Shown one piece after another: positions 7,011-15,270 of a stretch of DNA of 17,261 bases (its first letter is position 1; the number at the start of each line of letters is the position of its first letter). The notes below the pieces were generated by a model. It saw nothing but the letters and a program-made list of their open reading frames with translations. It was not told where the DNA came from and ran no database searches. Position numbers and translations under genes: made by a program. The DNA lies in NCBI GenBank assembly GCA_964446745.1, contig CAYURR010000045.1, forward strand, positions 1 to 17,261, read 5' to 3'. Source of the stretch: CAYURR01 sp964446745 (GTDB lineage: Bacteria > Bacillota > Clostridia > Lachnospirales > WQUN01).

Positions 7011-8225
7011 TCATTTGCACCATCTATATAGATTTCTGCGGATATTGTCCATAAGGCTGGCCCGTGGGACGGCTTCGGCGGCTACCAAGTCGCTGCGACC
7101 GACCTCGTTGCCTTCGTAATAGTATATAACCTCACCGGCCTTTGCGCCCTCGGCAACGGGGGCCTCTAACGAACCTGTTACCTCTGTCTTGCGTGTGAGC
7201 TCGACGGTTTTACCCTTGGGAACCAATGCACTGACCTGCTTCTTTACCATCAACGCGACGGTGTCATCCTTGCCCTTTGATACGGCCATCTCGCCCATCA
7301 CCGTTCCGGCTGCGTCACCGGGTGCCATAGCATAGTTTGCAAAGCCGTAGTCCATCATCTTTATCGCCTCGCCGAAGCGTGTTGTCGGGTCCGGTGCGCC
7401 CATGACAACGGCGATCAACGACAGGCCGTTACGTTCGGCGGTCGCCGATATGCAATACAGCGCCTGCGATGTCGATCCGGTCTTGAGGCCTGTGGCGCCT
7501 TGATAGCTTCGGATCAGACGGTTTGTGTTGGACAGACCAAAGTCCTCGAAGCCGCGTGCGGTCTTGTGTACGATCTTGTCCATCCATATTTTGGAGAATT
7601 CGTGGATTTGAGGATATTTTGTGACGAGCTCTCTGCTCATTATCGCAATATCATATGCGGAGGTGTAATGCCCGTCTGCATCCAGGCCGCATGCATTTAC
7701 AAAATGCGTATCGTTCATGCCAAGGGATTTTGCTTTATTGTTCATCATTGTGACAAAGCCATCCTCGCTGCCCGCGATGTATTCGGCCATTGCAACGGCG
7801 GCGTCGTTAGCGGATGCGACCACGACTGATTTTGTGAGGTCACGGACGGTCTGCTGCTCCATGACCTCGAGATAAACCTGCGAACCACCCATCGAGGCGG
7901 CATGGGTACTGACCGTTACCATGTCATCCCATTTGATCTTGTCATCATCAAGTGCTTCATAGATTAGAAGCATCGTCATAACCTTTGTGACACTAGCCGG
8001 CGCAAGCTTCTCATGTGGGTTCTGAGCGAGCAGTATGCGTCCGGTTGTAGGCTCCATTAGCACCGCTGAACGAGCCGTTACATTCATAGACGGGACATTC
8101 GCATCAGCTGCGGGCGCTTGCTCAGCCTCATCCTGGGCATACGCAACCGAAAAAAAGCCCATAACTACTATAAAAGCAATCAAGGCTGTTTTAATTCGGG
8201 TCAGAAACTTATGTGCGTTTTTCAT
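7011..8225 (-). CDS. D-alanyl-D-alanine carboxypeptidase (penicillin-binding protein 5/DacF family)
   Basis: This 404-residue serine DD-peptidase trims the terminal D-Ala from peptidoglycan stem peptides outside the membrane. A Sec signal peptide ends near AYA-Q (residue 30). The peptidase S11 triad of motifs is complete: Ser78-V-T-Lys81, Ser138-A-Asn140, and Lys248-T-Gly250. A C-terminal beta-rich PBP5-like domain (~305-380) follows, and the last ~16 residues (ASLMDNIRRNLYRWCK) look like a basic amphipathic membrane anchor. GGAGG lies 9 bases before the ATG. It is the last gene before the terminator. I see no good promoter in the 69-base gap after the crh-like gene, so it may be read from the hprK operon. 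Whether it is vegetative DacA or sporulation DacF cannot be told. Confidence 0.94.
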   Translation of the reverse strand: MKNAHKFLTRIKTALIAFIVVMGFFSVAYAQDEAEQAPAADANVPSMNVTARSAVLMEPTTGRILLAQNPHEKLAPASVTKVMTMLLIYEALDDDKIKWDDMVTVSTHAASMGGSQVYLEVMEQQTVRDLTKSVVVASANDAAVAMAEYIAGSEDGFVTMMNNKAKSLGMNDTHFVNACGLDADGHYTSAYDIAIMSRELVTKYPQIHEFSKIWMDKIVHKTARGFEDFGLSNTNRLIRSYQGATGLKTGSTSQALYCISATAERNGLSLIAVVMGAPDPTTRFGEAIKMMDYGFANYAMAPGDAAGTVMGEMAVSKGKDDTVALMVKKQVSALVPKGKTVELTRKTEVTGSLEAPVAEGAKAGEVIYYYEGNEVGRSDLVAAEAVPRASLMDNIRRNLYRWCK

Positions 8226-8294
8226 ATACTAAAACCTCCAAAACTTCTATATCATTCCTCCCTCTTATATTGGATTTTTTTATGAAATATATAC

Positions 8295-8540
8295 TTACTT
8301 TGTCAAAAAATCAGACAGTTCCGAAACAGCCTGTTCCTCGTCAGCACCATCCGCAGACAGTGTAACCGTGTGCCCGTCGAGCACACCGAGCGACAGCACA
8401 CCCATGATACTCTTGGCGTTTATGGTCCTGGTATCGATCGTGAGCTTGATGCTGCTGGCAAATCTACTGGCTGTTTGCACAAACAGCGCAGCCGGCCTCG
8501 ATTCCAACCCCGAAGCTACGTTAACAATACGTTCTGTCAT
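8295..8540 (-). CDS. crh: HPr-family protein lacking the phospho-histidine (Crh-like)
   Basis: An 81-residue HPr fold. In HPr the motif GLHARPA carries the PTS phospho-accepting His15; here it reads GLESRPA, with Glu13 in that place (codon GAA). The regulatory serine motif is intact: NAKSIMGVLSLG, with Ser44 matching Ser46 of HPr. This is the Crh pattern of Bacillus (which has Gln there): it cannot carry a PTS phosphoryl group but should be a substrate of HPr kinase, whose gene begins the same operon. Seryl-phosphorylated Crh acts as a CcpA corepressor in Bacillus. The position directly after whiA matches B. subtilis crh. GGAGG lies 7 bases upstream of the ATG. The orthology to Crh is inferred from residue pattern and gene order. 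Confidence 0.88.
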   Translation of the reverse strand: MTERIVNVASGLESRPAALFVQTASRFASSIKLTIDTRTINAKSIMGVLSLGVLDGHTVTLSADGADEEQAVSELSDFLTK

Positions 8541-8566
8541 ATGACTTCCTCCCTCTAAGGCTCTGA

Positions 8567-9445
8567 TTAGACTCTGAGCATCTCCGCTATCCGGCTTATC
8601 TTTCTGAGGCGGTGATTTACCCCGGATTTTCCGACCGGTGGCGACAACATCGTGCCTATCTCTTTTAGCGTGGCCGACGGGTTGTCTATTCGCACCCGTG
8701 CGACCTCTTCGAGCTGCTCATCCAAATAACCCAATCCCATGGTACCTTGAATATATTTAATGTCGTTGATCTGCTTCTGCGCCGAGCTCACGGTCTTTGA
8801 CAGATTGGCCGTTTCACAGTTTACGGCGCGGTTCACAGTATTGCGCATGTCTTTTAATATGCGCACATTCTCCATATTTAAAAGTGATGCATGCGCACCC
8901 ATGATATTTAACAGGTCGACGATATTCTCGCCTTCCTTTAGGTAGACAATGTATTGCGATTTACGTTTCAGGACCTTTGCGTTCAAGTTGAAGGTGTTTA
9001 TAATCCCGCAGAGCGCGTCGCTGAGCGGCTTACTGTTATTTGTAAATTCCATATGATAGACCTTTTCGGGATTGCTGAGTGAACCGCCTGTCATAAATGC
9101 ACCGCGTATATACGCGCGCTTGCAGCATTCACTCTGTACAACGAGGCCTGATACAACTTCGCTGCCGCAGCCCGTGACCAACATGAGCTTTTGGGCTGCA
9201 TCGTGACTTATCTCCGCATAATATGTCTTGCTTTTGCAAAACGCCTCGGGGCTATGACCCAAAATGCCGTATACCAATCTGCAAAAACGCCCGATAGCAG
9301 CAGCGCTTTCGGATTTTACGGATACGATGCCGTTTTTTATCATGCCGATCGTGTTTATAAACGCGGCAGTCTCGGCTATGTCGCAGTGGCGGTTACCGTT
9401 TTGCAGCTCGCAGAGCTCATTTTTGACATCCGATGAAAAAGACAT
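8567..9445 (-). CDS. whiA: DNA-binding protein WhiA
   Basis: A 292-residue WhiA with an N-terminal degenerate LAGLIDADG homing-endonuclease-like fold and a C-terminal helix-turn-helix. Landmarks are CCKRAYIRGAFMTGGSLSNP (107-126), YHMEFTN, RNTVNRAVNCETANLSKT (201-218), and SATLKEIGTMLSPPVGKSGVNHRLRKI (~257-283) in the HTH. WhiA is a sporulation regulator in Streptomyces and affects division and chromosome organisation in Bacillus. It starts 2 bases after the rapZ stop and its ribosome-binding AAAGGG overlaps the end of rapZ, so the two are likely coupled. In many Firmicutes yvcK lies between them; here it does not. Confidence 0.96.
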   Translation of the reverse strand: MSFSSDVKNELCELQNGNRHCDIAETAAFINTIGMIKNGIVSVKSESAAAIGRFCRLVYGILGHSPEAFCKSKTYYAEISHDAAQKLMLVTGCGSEVVSGLVVQSECCKRAYIRGAFMTGGSLSNPEKVYHMEFTNNSKPLSDALCGIINTFNLNAKVLKRKSQYIVYLKEGENIVDLLNIMGAHASLLNMENVRILKDMRNTVNRAVNCETANLSKTVSSAQKQINDIKYIQGTMGLGYLDEQLEEVARVRIDNPSATLKEIGTMLSPPVGKSGVNHRLRKISRIAEMLRV

Positions 9446-9447
9446 AT

Positions 9448-10302
9448 TTAACCCTTTGTGATATCCCTATGACGAATATTGACCGAGTATCCGGTATCGT
9501 TCAGACGCATATGCAGATCCTCTGAAATGGATACGGAGCGATGCTTGCCGCCCGTGCAGCCTATGGCAATCACGAGGCGGTTCTTGCCCTCGGTGATATA
9601 GCATGGCAGCAAGAATTTCAGCATATCTGTTAGCTTGTCCAGAAATGTGGTTGTTTCGACGCAATTGAACACATAGTCGCGCACCGGGCGATCCAATCCC
9701 GTTAGCTCCTTCAACAATGGCTCATAAAACGGGTTAGGTATGAAACGCACATCAAACACCAGATCAGCATCGTCCGGGATGCCATACTTGAAGCCGAAGC
9801 TTAAGACCGTGATCATCAGGCTGTTATAGTCTCCGCCGTTCATATAGATCTCGGTGATGAGCTCCTTTAACTGGCGCGCAAGTATCTGTGTGGTGTCGAT
9901 GATATGTGTGGCCTTGCTCTTGACCTCTTGTAACAGCTCGCGTTCCATTGCGATACCCGTGATTACACGGTCATTCTTTGCAAGCGGGTGGGTGTGCCGC
10001 GTTTCCGAATAACGTTTTACGAGTACATTGTCCGAGGCGTCCAAAAATAAAATCGAATATTCATAGATCCCGTTAATAGCCGCAAGCCCGGCGAACAGAT
10101 CGTTAAAGAGCTTGCCACCACGCGCGTCGATACCGAGCGCAACCTTTTTTATATTCGAATCGGAACCGAAGATGACCTCCGCAAACCGCGGGATCAGAGC
10201 AGGGGGCAGGTTGTCCACGCAAAAGAAGCCCAAATCCTCAAATATCTTTAAAACCGTCGACTTGCCTGCTCCGGACATGCCCGTTACGATGACGAACTGC
10301 AT
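9448..10302 (-). CDS. rapZ: RNase adaptor/nucleotide-binding protein RapZ (YvcJ)
   Basis: The 284-residue length is standard. A Walker A loop GMSGAGKS lies at 8-15, followed by the family signature FFCVDNLPPALIPRF (26-40), the strand SILFLDAS (83-90), FDVRFIPNPFY (183-193) and the C-terminal GCTGGKHRSV (248-257). RapZ in E. coli controls glucosamine-6-phosphate synthase through small RNAs; the Bacillus homologue YvcJ is a nucleotide-binding protein linked to competence. Which role holds here is unknown. The gene begins 3 bases after the murB stop, with AAAGGAGC as ribosome-binding site inside the last murB codons. Two TAA codons lie in tandem at the junction. Confidence 0.96.
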   Translation of the reverse strand: MQFVIVTGMSGAGKSTVLKIFEDLGFFCVDNLPPALIPRFAEVIFGSDSNIKKVALGIDARGGKLFNDLFAGLAAINGIYEYSILFLDASDNVLVKRYSETRHTHPLAKNDRVITGIAMERELLQEVKSKATHIIDTTQILARQLKELITEIYMNGGDYNSLMITVLSFGFKYGIPDDADLVFDVRFIPNPFYEPLLKELTGLDRPVRDYVFNCVETTTFLDKLTDMLKFLLPCYITEGKNRLVIAIGCTGGKHRSVSISEDLHMRLNDTGYSVNIRHRDITKG

Positions 10303-10305
10303 TTA

Positions 10306-11229
10306 TTAGCTCCTTTCGGGCAACGACTCGGGTAAATACCGGACCTCGGGCTCTAACATAACACCAAAACGATCCCAAACTGTTTTGCGTACATGCTCCA
10401 TAAGCCTCAGGATATCCTCAGTGGTTGCGTTGTCCCTGTTGATGATAAAGCCGCAATGCTTTTCAGAAACAGCTGCGCCGCCGATCATAAATCCGGCCAA
10501 GCCGCTTTCCATGATCAACTTACCCGCGAAATGCCCGTGCGGGCGTTTGAATGTGCTGCCAGCGCTCGGGTATTCGAGCGGTTGCTTGTCACGTCTGCGC
10601 GCGTTGAAATCATCGGCCTTTGCCTTTATTGCGGCAGCGTCACCGTGCTTAAGCGACAGCACAGCCTCAGTGACGATACCGAGATCCTGCTGTAATATGC
10701 TGTGACGATAGCCAAAGCCCATATCAATATTATTCTTAATCGTTATGTTTCCATTCATGTCCATGACAACAGCTGAGACAAACAAATCCTTGATCTCGCC
10801 GTCGTATGCTCCGGCATTCATAAATATCGCGCCCCCCAATGTGCCCGGTATACCGGACGCAAATTCGAGGCCCGTTAACGAATGCCTTTGTGTCTCATTA
10901 AACAATGCCGATAGGGTGCAACCCGCACCGGCTGTCACGAGGTTGCCGTTCACGCTGATGTTAGAAAACGCCTTGCCTATCTTTATCAACACGCCCTTGT
11001 AGCCGTTATCCGCAAACAGTATATTGCTGCCGTTTCCGATGATATCAAAGCGGATGCCGTGTTCGGTGCACACGCGCAGAATAAAACTCAACTCCTCGTT
11101 ATTTGAGGGCAGCAACAGATAATCCGCGGGGCCGCCGACCTTAAACGAAGAATGCCTCGACAGCGGCTCGTTTTGTAATATTTGATTTGAATTAAGCCGC
11201 TCGGCAAAGATATCGGCATATGGACGCAT
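10306..11229 (-). CDS. murB: UDP-N-acetylenolpyruvoylglucosamine reductase
   Basis: MurB reduces UDP-GlcNAc-enolpyruvate to UDP-MurNAc with NADPH and FAD in the cytoplasm. FAD-binding motifs are visible: SSFKVGGPADYLL, IIGNGSNILF, GLEFASGIPGTLGGAIFMNAG. The active site also shows GYRHS (Arg175), PSAGSTFKRP with the catalytic Ser225, and LEPEVRYL with the Glu near 295. The compact form without the E. coli insertion suggests type II MurB. An upstream in-frame TTG at 11235 would add two residues, but the GGGTGTGA ribosome-binding stretch sits 9 bases from ATG 11229, so I use that ATG (307 residues). It follows glk by 28 bases within the hprK operon. Confidence 0.96.
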   Translation of the reverse strand: MRPYADIFAERLNSNQILQNEPLSRHSSFKVGGPADYLLLPSNNEELSFILRVCTEHGIRFDIIGNGSNILFADNGYKGVLIKIGKAFSNISVNGNLVTAGAGCTLSALFNETQRHSLTGLEFASGIPGTLGGAIFMNAGAYDGEIKDLFVSAVVMDMNGNITIKNNIDMGFGYRHSILQQDLGIVTEAVLSLKHGDAAAIKAKADDFNARRRDKQPLEYPSAGSTFKRPHGHFAGKLIMESGLAGFMIGGAAVSEKHCGFIINRDNATTEDILRLMEHVRKTVWDRFGVMLEPEVRYLPESLPERS

Positions 11230-11257
11230 ATACAAAGCTCACACCCTTAAAAAGCAA

Positions 11258-12247
11258 TCAAGATTTACTAAAGAACTCCCCGAGGCTCGCCGCACCGATG
11301 ATACCCGCGTCATTGCCTAAAACGGCCAGCTCGATGCGTGTGGTCGGTAACGGAGACACCGCGTATCCGTACGTACGCGTTTTTACATATTCGCGGATCG
11401 GGGCCAAAATCGATGCGCCGCGTGCGCACACACCGCCGCCCATCGCGATGACCTCGGGCTGGAATATGTTTATCATATTCGCAAGACCTTCGCCGACATA
11501 TGCATAATATTTGTCGATCAACTCGGCGGCCTCTTTGTCGCCATGATCAGCTGCGTCGAACACGGTCTTGGCTTCGATCTTTTCGATGTCTCCGCCGACC
11601 TCACGCAGTATACCGCTGTCTTTATTGTTGCTTGCAATCTCTTTGGCAAAATTTATCAAAGCGGTAGCGGATGCATAGGATTCCCAGCAGCCCTTTCTGC
11701 CGCACGGGCAGGGTCTGCCGTCTATAGATAAAACATGGTGGCCAACCTCGCCGCCCGCAAAATACGAGCCCGTAAGTATGCGGTTATCGATGATAACGCC
11801 GCCGCCGATGCCAGTGCCCAATGTGATCGTGATAGAGCTGTTTGTGCCCTTTGTGACACCGCAGATGCTCTCGCCGATGGCTGCGGCATTAGCATCATTT
11901 TCAATATATATGGGCAGATTTAATGCTTTATGCATCAACTCTGTAATAGGAGTATTTATAAAAGGCAGATTGCTTGAGAAAACGATCATGCCGTCCTTGC
12001 TGTTTATGGTGCCCGGTATACCCATACCTACTGAAGCAATGGTAATCTCGGGGTTAGTGGTTTTGATCTCTGACATCAGCTGTTCACATAGGTTGACCAT
12101 ATCGGCTACGATCTCTGTGTATGCACGCTCACGCTGCGTAGGTACCGAGTGCTTTAAAATGACCTTGCCGTCGTTTGATACGATGCCAGCTGCGATATTT
12201 GTGCCGCCTAAGTCTATACCAATGTTGTAGGTCGTGTTGATGCTCAT
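11258..12247 (-). CDS. glk: ROK-family glucokinase
   Basis: A 329-residue ROK sugar kinase. The ATP-binding loop IGIDLGGTN is at 9-17. The catalytic base is Asp118 in IENDANAAA. The phosphate-binding segment is ITLGTGIGGG (141-150). The ROK zinc motif is complete, with His170 (GEVGHH) and the CPCGRKGC cysteines 180, 182 and 187. There is no N-terminal HTH, so this is a kinase, not a NagC/XylR repressor. Glucose is the likely substrate, as in Gram-positive GlcK, though N-acetylmannosamine or another hexose cannot be excluded. Its start overlaps the hprK stop by 4 bases (ATGA), with AGGGGG 7 bases upstream, which implies translational coupling to HPr kinase. Confidence 0.88.
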   Translation of the reverse strand: MSINTTYNIGIDLGGTNIAAGIVSNDGKVILKHSVPTQRERAYTEIVADMVNLCEQLMSEIKTTNPEITIASVGMGIPGTINSKDGMIVFSSNLPFINTPITELMHKALNLPIYIENDANAAAIGESICGVTKGTNSSITITLGTGIGGGVIIDNRILTGSYFAGGEVGHHVLSIDGRPCPCGRKGCWESYASATALINFAKEIASNNKDSGILREVGGDIEKIEAKTVFDAADHGDKEAAELIDKYYAYVGEGLANMINIFQPEVIAMGGGVCARGASILAPIREYVKTRTYGYAVSPLPTTRIELAVLGNDAGIIGAASLGEFFSKS

Positions 12248-13182
12248 TGTGTGTCCCCCTGCGAATTTGACATATTATTCATTACACGTTCGCTTAAAGC
12301 CTTGGCCGCATTGTAGCCCATCTTTTTTTGACGGTGATTCACGGCGGCGGATTCGCATATGACCGCGAGGTTCCTGCCCGGACGTATCGGCAGGCTATGA
12401 CAAACGACCGCATTGCCGAGGATATCCATGTATTCCTCGTGCAGGCCGAGTCGGTCATATTCCCTGTTTTGCTCCCAATATTCCATTTTTATAACGAGGT
12501 CGATCTGCTGTGTAGCCTTTACGGCCTCCACGCCGAACATCTGCAGGATGTTGATGATGCCGATGCCGCGCAGCTCTATAAAATAACGGATGATCTCCGG
12601 ACAGCTGCCGATCAATGTCTGCTGTGATACGCGCTTGATTTCGACTGCATCGTCCGCTACCAGACGGTGCCCGCGCTTTATAAGCTCTAGGGCCGTCTCG
12701 CTCTTGCCTACACCGCTCTCGCCGATGATCAATACGCCCTCGCCGTAGATGTCCAATAACACGCCGTGTAACGTCACGCGCGGTGCGAGCTGAACCTTCA
12801 ACCAGTTTATGACCTCACCGATGAAATCTGTGGTGCTGCCGTCATAGCCCAGCACAGGCGTATCGAATTCATTAGCGTACTCGATCATCTCAGGGAAAGG
12901 CTCCAATCCCCTGCAAAGCACGAGACAGGGTAGCTTGTATTCAAACATCCGGTGCAGGCGATCCTTTCTGAGCTCGGGATTCATTTTTTGGAGGTAGGTA
13001 TACTCGACTATGCCGATGATCTGCATCCGATGCGAATCAAAGTAATCGAAGAAGCCCGTGAGCTGTAGGGCCGGTCTGTTTATCTGCGGGCATGAAATGA
13101 TGTGCTCTTTTATATCCACGCCCTCGTTAAAGCGTTTCAGGTTGTATTTCTCGATGACATCGACCAACGGGACGGTGTACAT
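12244..13182 (-). CDS. hprK: HPr kinase/phosphorylase
   Basis: HprK phosphorylates and dephosphorylates the regulatory serine of HPr and Crh, setting carbon catabolite repression. With the start chosen here it has 312 residues, the family norm. An N-terminal MurF-like domain (~1-130) precedes the kinase domain: conserved His139, Walker A GESGVGKS (154-161), VADDAV with the catalytic Asp pair 177-178, and the HPrK signature ELRGIGIINI (203-212). A further in-frame ATG at 13227 exists, but AGGAGG (13191-13196) lies 8 bases before ATG 13182 and the family start MYTVPLVDVIEKYNL begins there. It is the first gene of the operon and overlaps glk. The likely substrate, the Crh-like protein, is five genes downstream. 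Confidence 0.96.
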   Translation of the reverse strand: MYTVPLVDVIEKYNLKRFNEGVDIKEHIISCPQINRPALQLTGFFDYFDSHRMQIIGIVEYTYLQKMNPELRKDRLHRMFEYKLPCLVLCRGLEPFPEMIEYANEFDTPVLGYDGSTTDFIGEVINWLKVQLAPRVTLHGVLLDIYGEGVLIIGESGVGKSETALELIKRGHRLVADDAVEIKRVSQQTLIGSCPEIIRYFIELRGIGIINILQMFGVEAVKATQQIDLVIKMEYWEQNREYDRLGLHEEYMDILGNAVVCHSLPIRPGRNLAVICESAAVNHRQKKMGYNAAKALSERVMNNMSNSQGDTQ

Positions 13183-13190
13183 GCAATCGA

Positions 13191-13196
13191 CCTCCT
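13191..13196 (-). promoter_or_regulatory. Ribosome-binding site fixing the hprK start
   Basis: A perfect AGGAGG on the minus strand, 8 bases upstream of ATG 13182. It lies downstream of the alternative ATG 13227, which has no comparable site and would itself overlap the promoter spacer, so the shorter protein is preferred. Confidence 0.85.
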
Positions 13197-13215
13197 GTGA
13201 ATCATACTTGGAATT

Positions 13216-13244
13216 AATATAAACCAATGGGGATGTTTTATCAA
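13216..13244 (-). promoter_or_regulatory. Promoter of the hprK-glk-murB-rapZ-whiA-crh operon
   Basis: On the minus strand TTGATA (13239-13244) and TATATT (13216-13221) are separated by exactly 17 bases. It sits in the 95-base gap between uvrC and hprK. I see no terminator after uvrC, so read-through from uvrC may add to this promoter. Confidence 0.7.
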
Positions 13245-13277
13245 GTGTAAAAGCGGATACAAAGGCCTTACCGTCTG

Positions 13278-15182
13278 TTAAGCATGGAAGAATGTATAGA
13301 CCGCCTCGGCAGATTTTCGGTTCATGCCGTCGACCTCGGTCAGGTCCTCTATAGAGGCATCCTTGATCGCATCGATAGATTTAAAATGCCGTAACAGGTT
13401 CTTACGCCTTGTGGGCCCTATACCCTCGATATCATCTAGCACGGATTTGACCTGTGAGTCCGCGCGCAGCTTTCGGTGATACTCGATAGCGAAGCGGTGT
13501 ACCTCATCCTGTATACGCGTCAAGAGCTTGAAGCCCTCCTTGTGCGTAGGCAGACTGATCTCGATATCCGCGTGAAGTAAAGCCTTTGTGCGGTGTCTAT
13601 CATCCTTTATCATGCCGCAAACCGGAATCGAAAGCCCCAGCTCCTCAAGCACGCGTTCGACTGCGTGTACTTGATTTTTACCGCCGTCTATCAATAGCAG
13701 GTCGGGCAACTTAGAAAACTTGCCGCTGTCGTTGCCGGTTGCTTCGCCATCGGTTTCGCGGGTCTCATCAAGATATCGCATAAAGCGCCTGCGCACGACC
13801 TCGGCCATGCTCGCAACATCGTCGGCTCCCACGACATATTTGATCTTGAACTTGCGGTAGTCGCTGTTCTTTTGCTTGCCGTTCTCGAATACTACCATCG
13901 AGCCTACAGATTCAAAGCCCTGTATATTAGAAATATCATAAGCCTCAATACGGTTTAACGAGTATTCCTTTTTTGCCACGGTGCCTATCGCGTCCGAGAG
14001 CTCTTTTAGCGCGTTTGAACTGCGCTCCTTTTCCTTTTTGATATGCGCACCGAACTGTTTTAGCATCAGTGCGGCATTGTCGGAGGCCATCTGCACGAGC
14101 TTGAGCTTGTCCGCACGCTTCGGAACGGTCAACGTGACATTCGTGCCGCGCAGCTCGGACAGCCAACTCGAAACAAGCTCAGTGTCCTCTATCTCTTCCT
14201 CGAGTATGATCTCCTTCGGTATGAACGCGGCCTCGCCGTAGAATTGCTTGATAAACGCCGAGAGTATCTCGGGCTTGCTCTGATCGCCTACGTTTGAAAG
14301 CATGTAGTGCTCGCGTCCGATCATCTTGCCGTCTCGGATAAAGAATACCTGCACGAGCGCGTCGTCGTTCTCGGAGACCGCCGCTATGACATCACTGTCG
14401 CTGCGCATATCACCTGAGACCTTTTGCTTTTCGGTCAGATGATTTATCGCGTTGATCTTGTTTCTGATCTCGGCGGCCTTTTCAAATTCGAGCTCTTCGG
14501 AATATTGCTTCATCTCGGCCTCGAGCTGCTTAATGATCCCGTCCGCCTTACCGTCCAATATCCGCGTTATAGCCGATATGTTCTCGGCATATGCTTCCTT
14601 TGTGACCTTGCAGCAGCATGGCGCGAGGCAGCGACCCATGTCGTGATTTAGGCACGGGCGAATGTTCGCGGGTGGTGTATCGGTGGAGGAGACCGGGGCC
14701 TTGATCTGCTTTGAGCAAGTTCGCAGTGGCCATATCTTGTGTATGAGTTTTAAAAACTCAAATATCGCGGTATTGCTCACAAACGGGCCGTAATATTTGG
14801 CCTTGTCACGCTCGCGTCTAAAGGACTTCATCACGCGTGGGAAATCCTCGTGCATGGTCACGGATATGAACGGGTAGGCTTTATCGTCCTTAAGTAAAAT
14901 ATTATATTTCGGATTGTGCTTTTTTATCAGATTGCATTCGAGTATCAGCGCCTCGACCTCGTTCGATGTCACGATATATTCAAATTCGCTGATATTGGCA
15001 GAGAGGTTTTGGGTCTTGATGCTCGTGGTCGGTTGAAAATACGAACGCACGCGGTTATGCAGGTTGACGGCCTTGCCAACATAGATGACCTGCCCGCTCT
15101 CGTTTTTCATGATATATACACCCGGGGATTTCGGGAGCTTTTTAAGCTCGGTTGGAATATCGAAGCTGCGTGATTCCGACAT
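13278..15182 (-). CDS. uvrC: Excinuclease ABC subunit C
   Basis: UvrC makes both incisions in nucleotide excision repair. The 634-residue protein has the N-terminal GIY-YIG nuclease (SPGVYIMK...VIYVGKA, 19-38; Arg46; catalytic Glu82), a cysteine cluster (Cys156, 177, 185, 189, plus 190 and 191) matching the iron-sulfur ligands reported for UvrC, a UVR domain that contacts UvrB (~218-250), and the RNase H-like second nuclease with Asp416 (YDISN), Asp499 (LLLIDGGK) and a VHRFAIEYHR segment. Two helix-hairpin-helix motifs end it (~582-632). A short insert (~160-174) separates the first two cysteines. GGAGTGAT precedes the ATG. It lies directly upstream of hprK, an order seen in other Clostridia. 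Confidence 0.97.
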   Translation of the reverse strand: MSESRSFDIPTELKKLPKSPGVYIMKNESGQVIYVGKAVNLHNRVRSYFQPTTSIKTQNLSANISEFEYIVTSNEVEALILECNLIKKHNPKYNILLKDDKAYPFISVTMHEDFPRVMKSFRRERDKAKYYGPFVSNTAIFEFLKLIHKIWPLRTCSKQIKAPVSSTDTPPANIRPCLNHDMGRCLAPCCCKVTKEAYAENISAITRILDGKADGIIKQLEAEMKQYSEELEFEKAAEIRNKINAINHLTEKQKVSGDMRSDSDVIAAVSENDDALVQVFFIRDGKMIGREHYMLSNVGDQSKPEILSAFIKQFYGEAAFIPKEIILEEEIEDTELVSSWLSELRGTNVTLTVPKRADKLKLVQMASDNAALMLKQFGAHIKKEKERSSNALKELSDAIGTVAKKEYSLNRIEAYDISNIQGFESVGSMVVFENGKQKNSDYRKFKIKYVVGADDVASMAEVVRRRFMRYLDETRETDGEATGNDSGKFSKLPDLLLIDGGKNQVHAVERVLEELGLSIPVCGMIKDDRHRTKALLHADIEISLPTHKEGFKLLTRIQDEVHRFAIEYHRKLRADSQVKSVLDDIEGIGPTRRKNLLRHFKSIDAIKDASIEDLTEVDGMNRKSAEAVYTFFHA

Positions 15183-15270
15183 GTGGTATCACTCCGTTTT
15201 TATTTATGCATAAAAAATAGCCACAAACCCCGGCAATACCTAAAAGCCGTAATCTGTGACAATTTTAAAA

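Noticed and set aside
8226..8294. Separate promoter or terminator between the crh-like gene and the carboxypeptidase gene
   Set aside because: Several AT-rich -10-like strings occur but none has a fitting -35, and no hairpin with a U tract is visible.
8226..8294. Minimal Met-Ile-stop frame after a GGAGG in the gap before the carboxypeptidase gene
   Set aside because: The ATG is only one base from the GGAGG, too close for initiation, and a second well-spaced GGAGG serves the real start.
13183..13227. N-terminal extension of HprK from ATG 13227
   Set aside because: The extension is outside the family's length, has no ribosome-binding site, and overlaps the promoter; AGGAGG is placed for ATG 13182.
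15183..15270. Terminator between tRNA-Val and uvrC
   Set aside because: Only 3-4 bp stems (such as CGGC/GCCG) precede the T-rich stretch; too weak to support.
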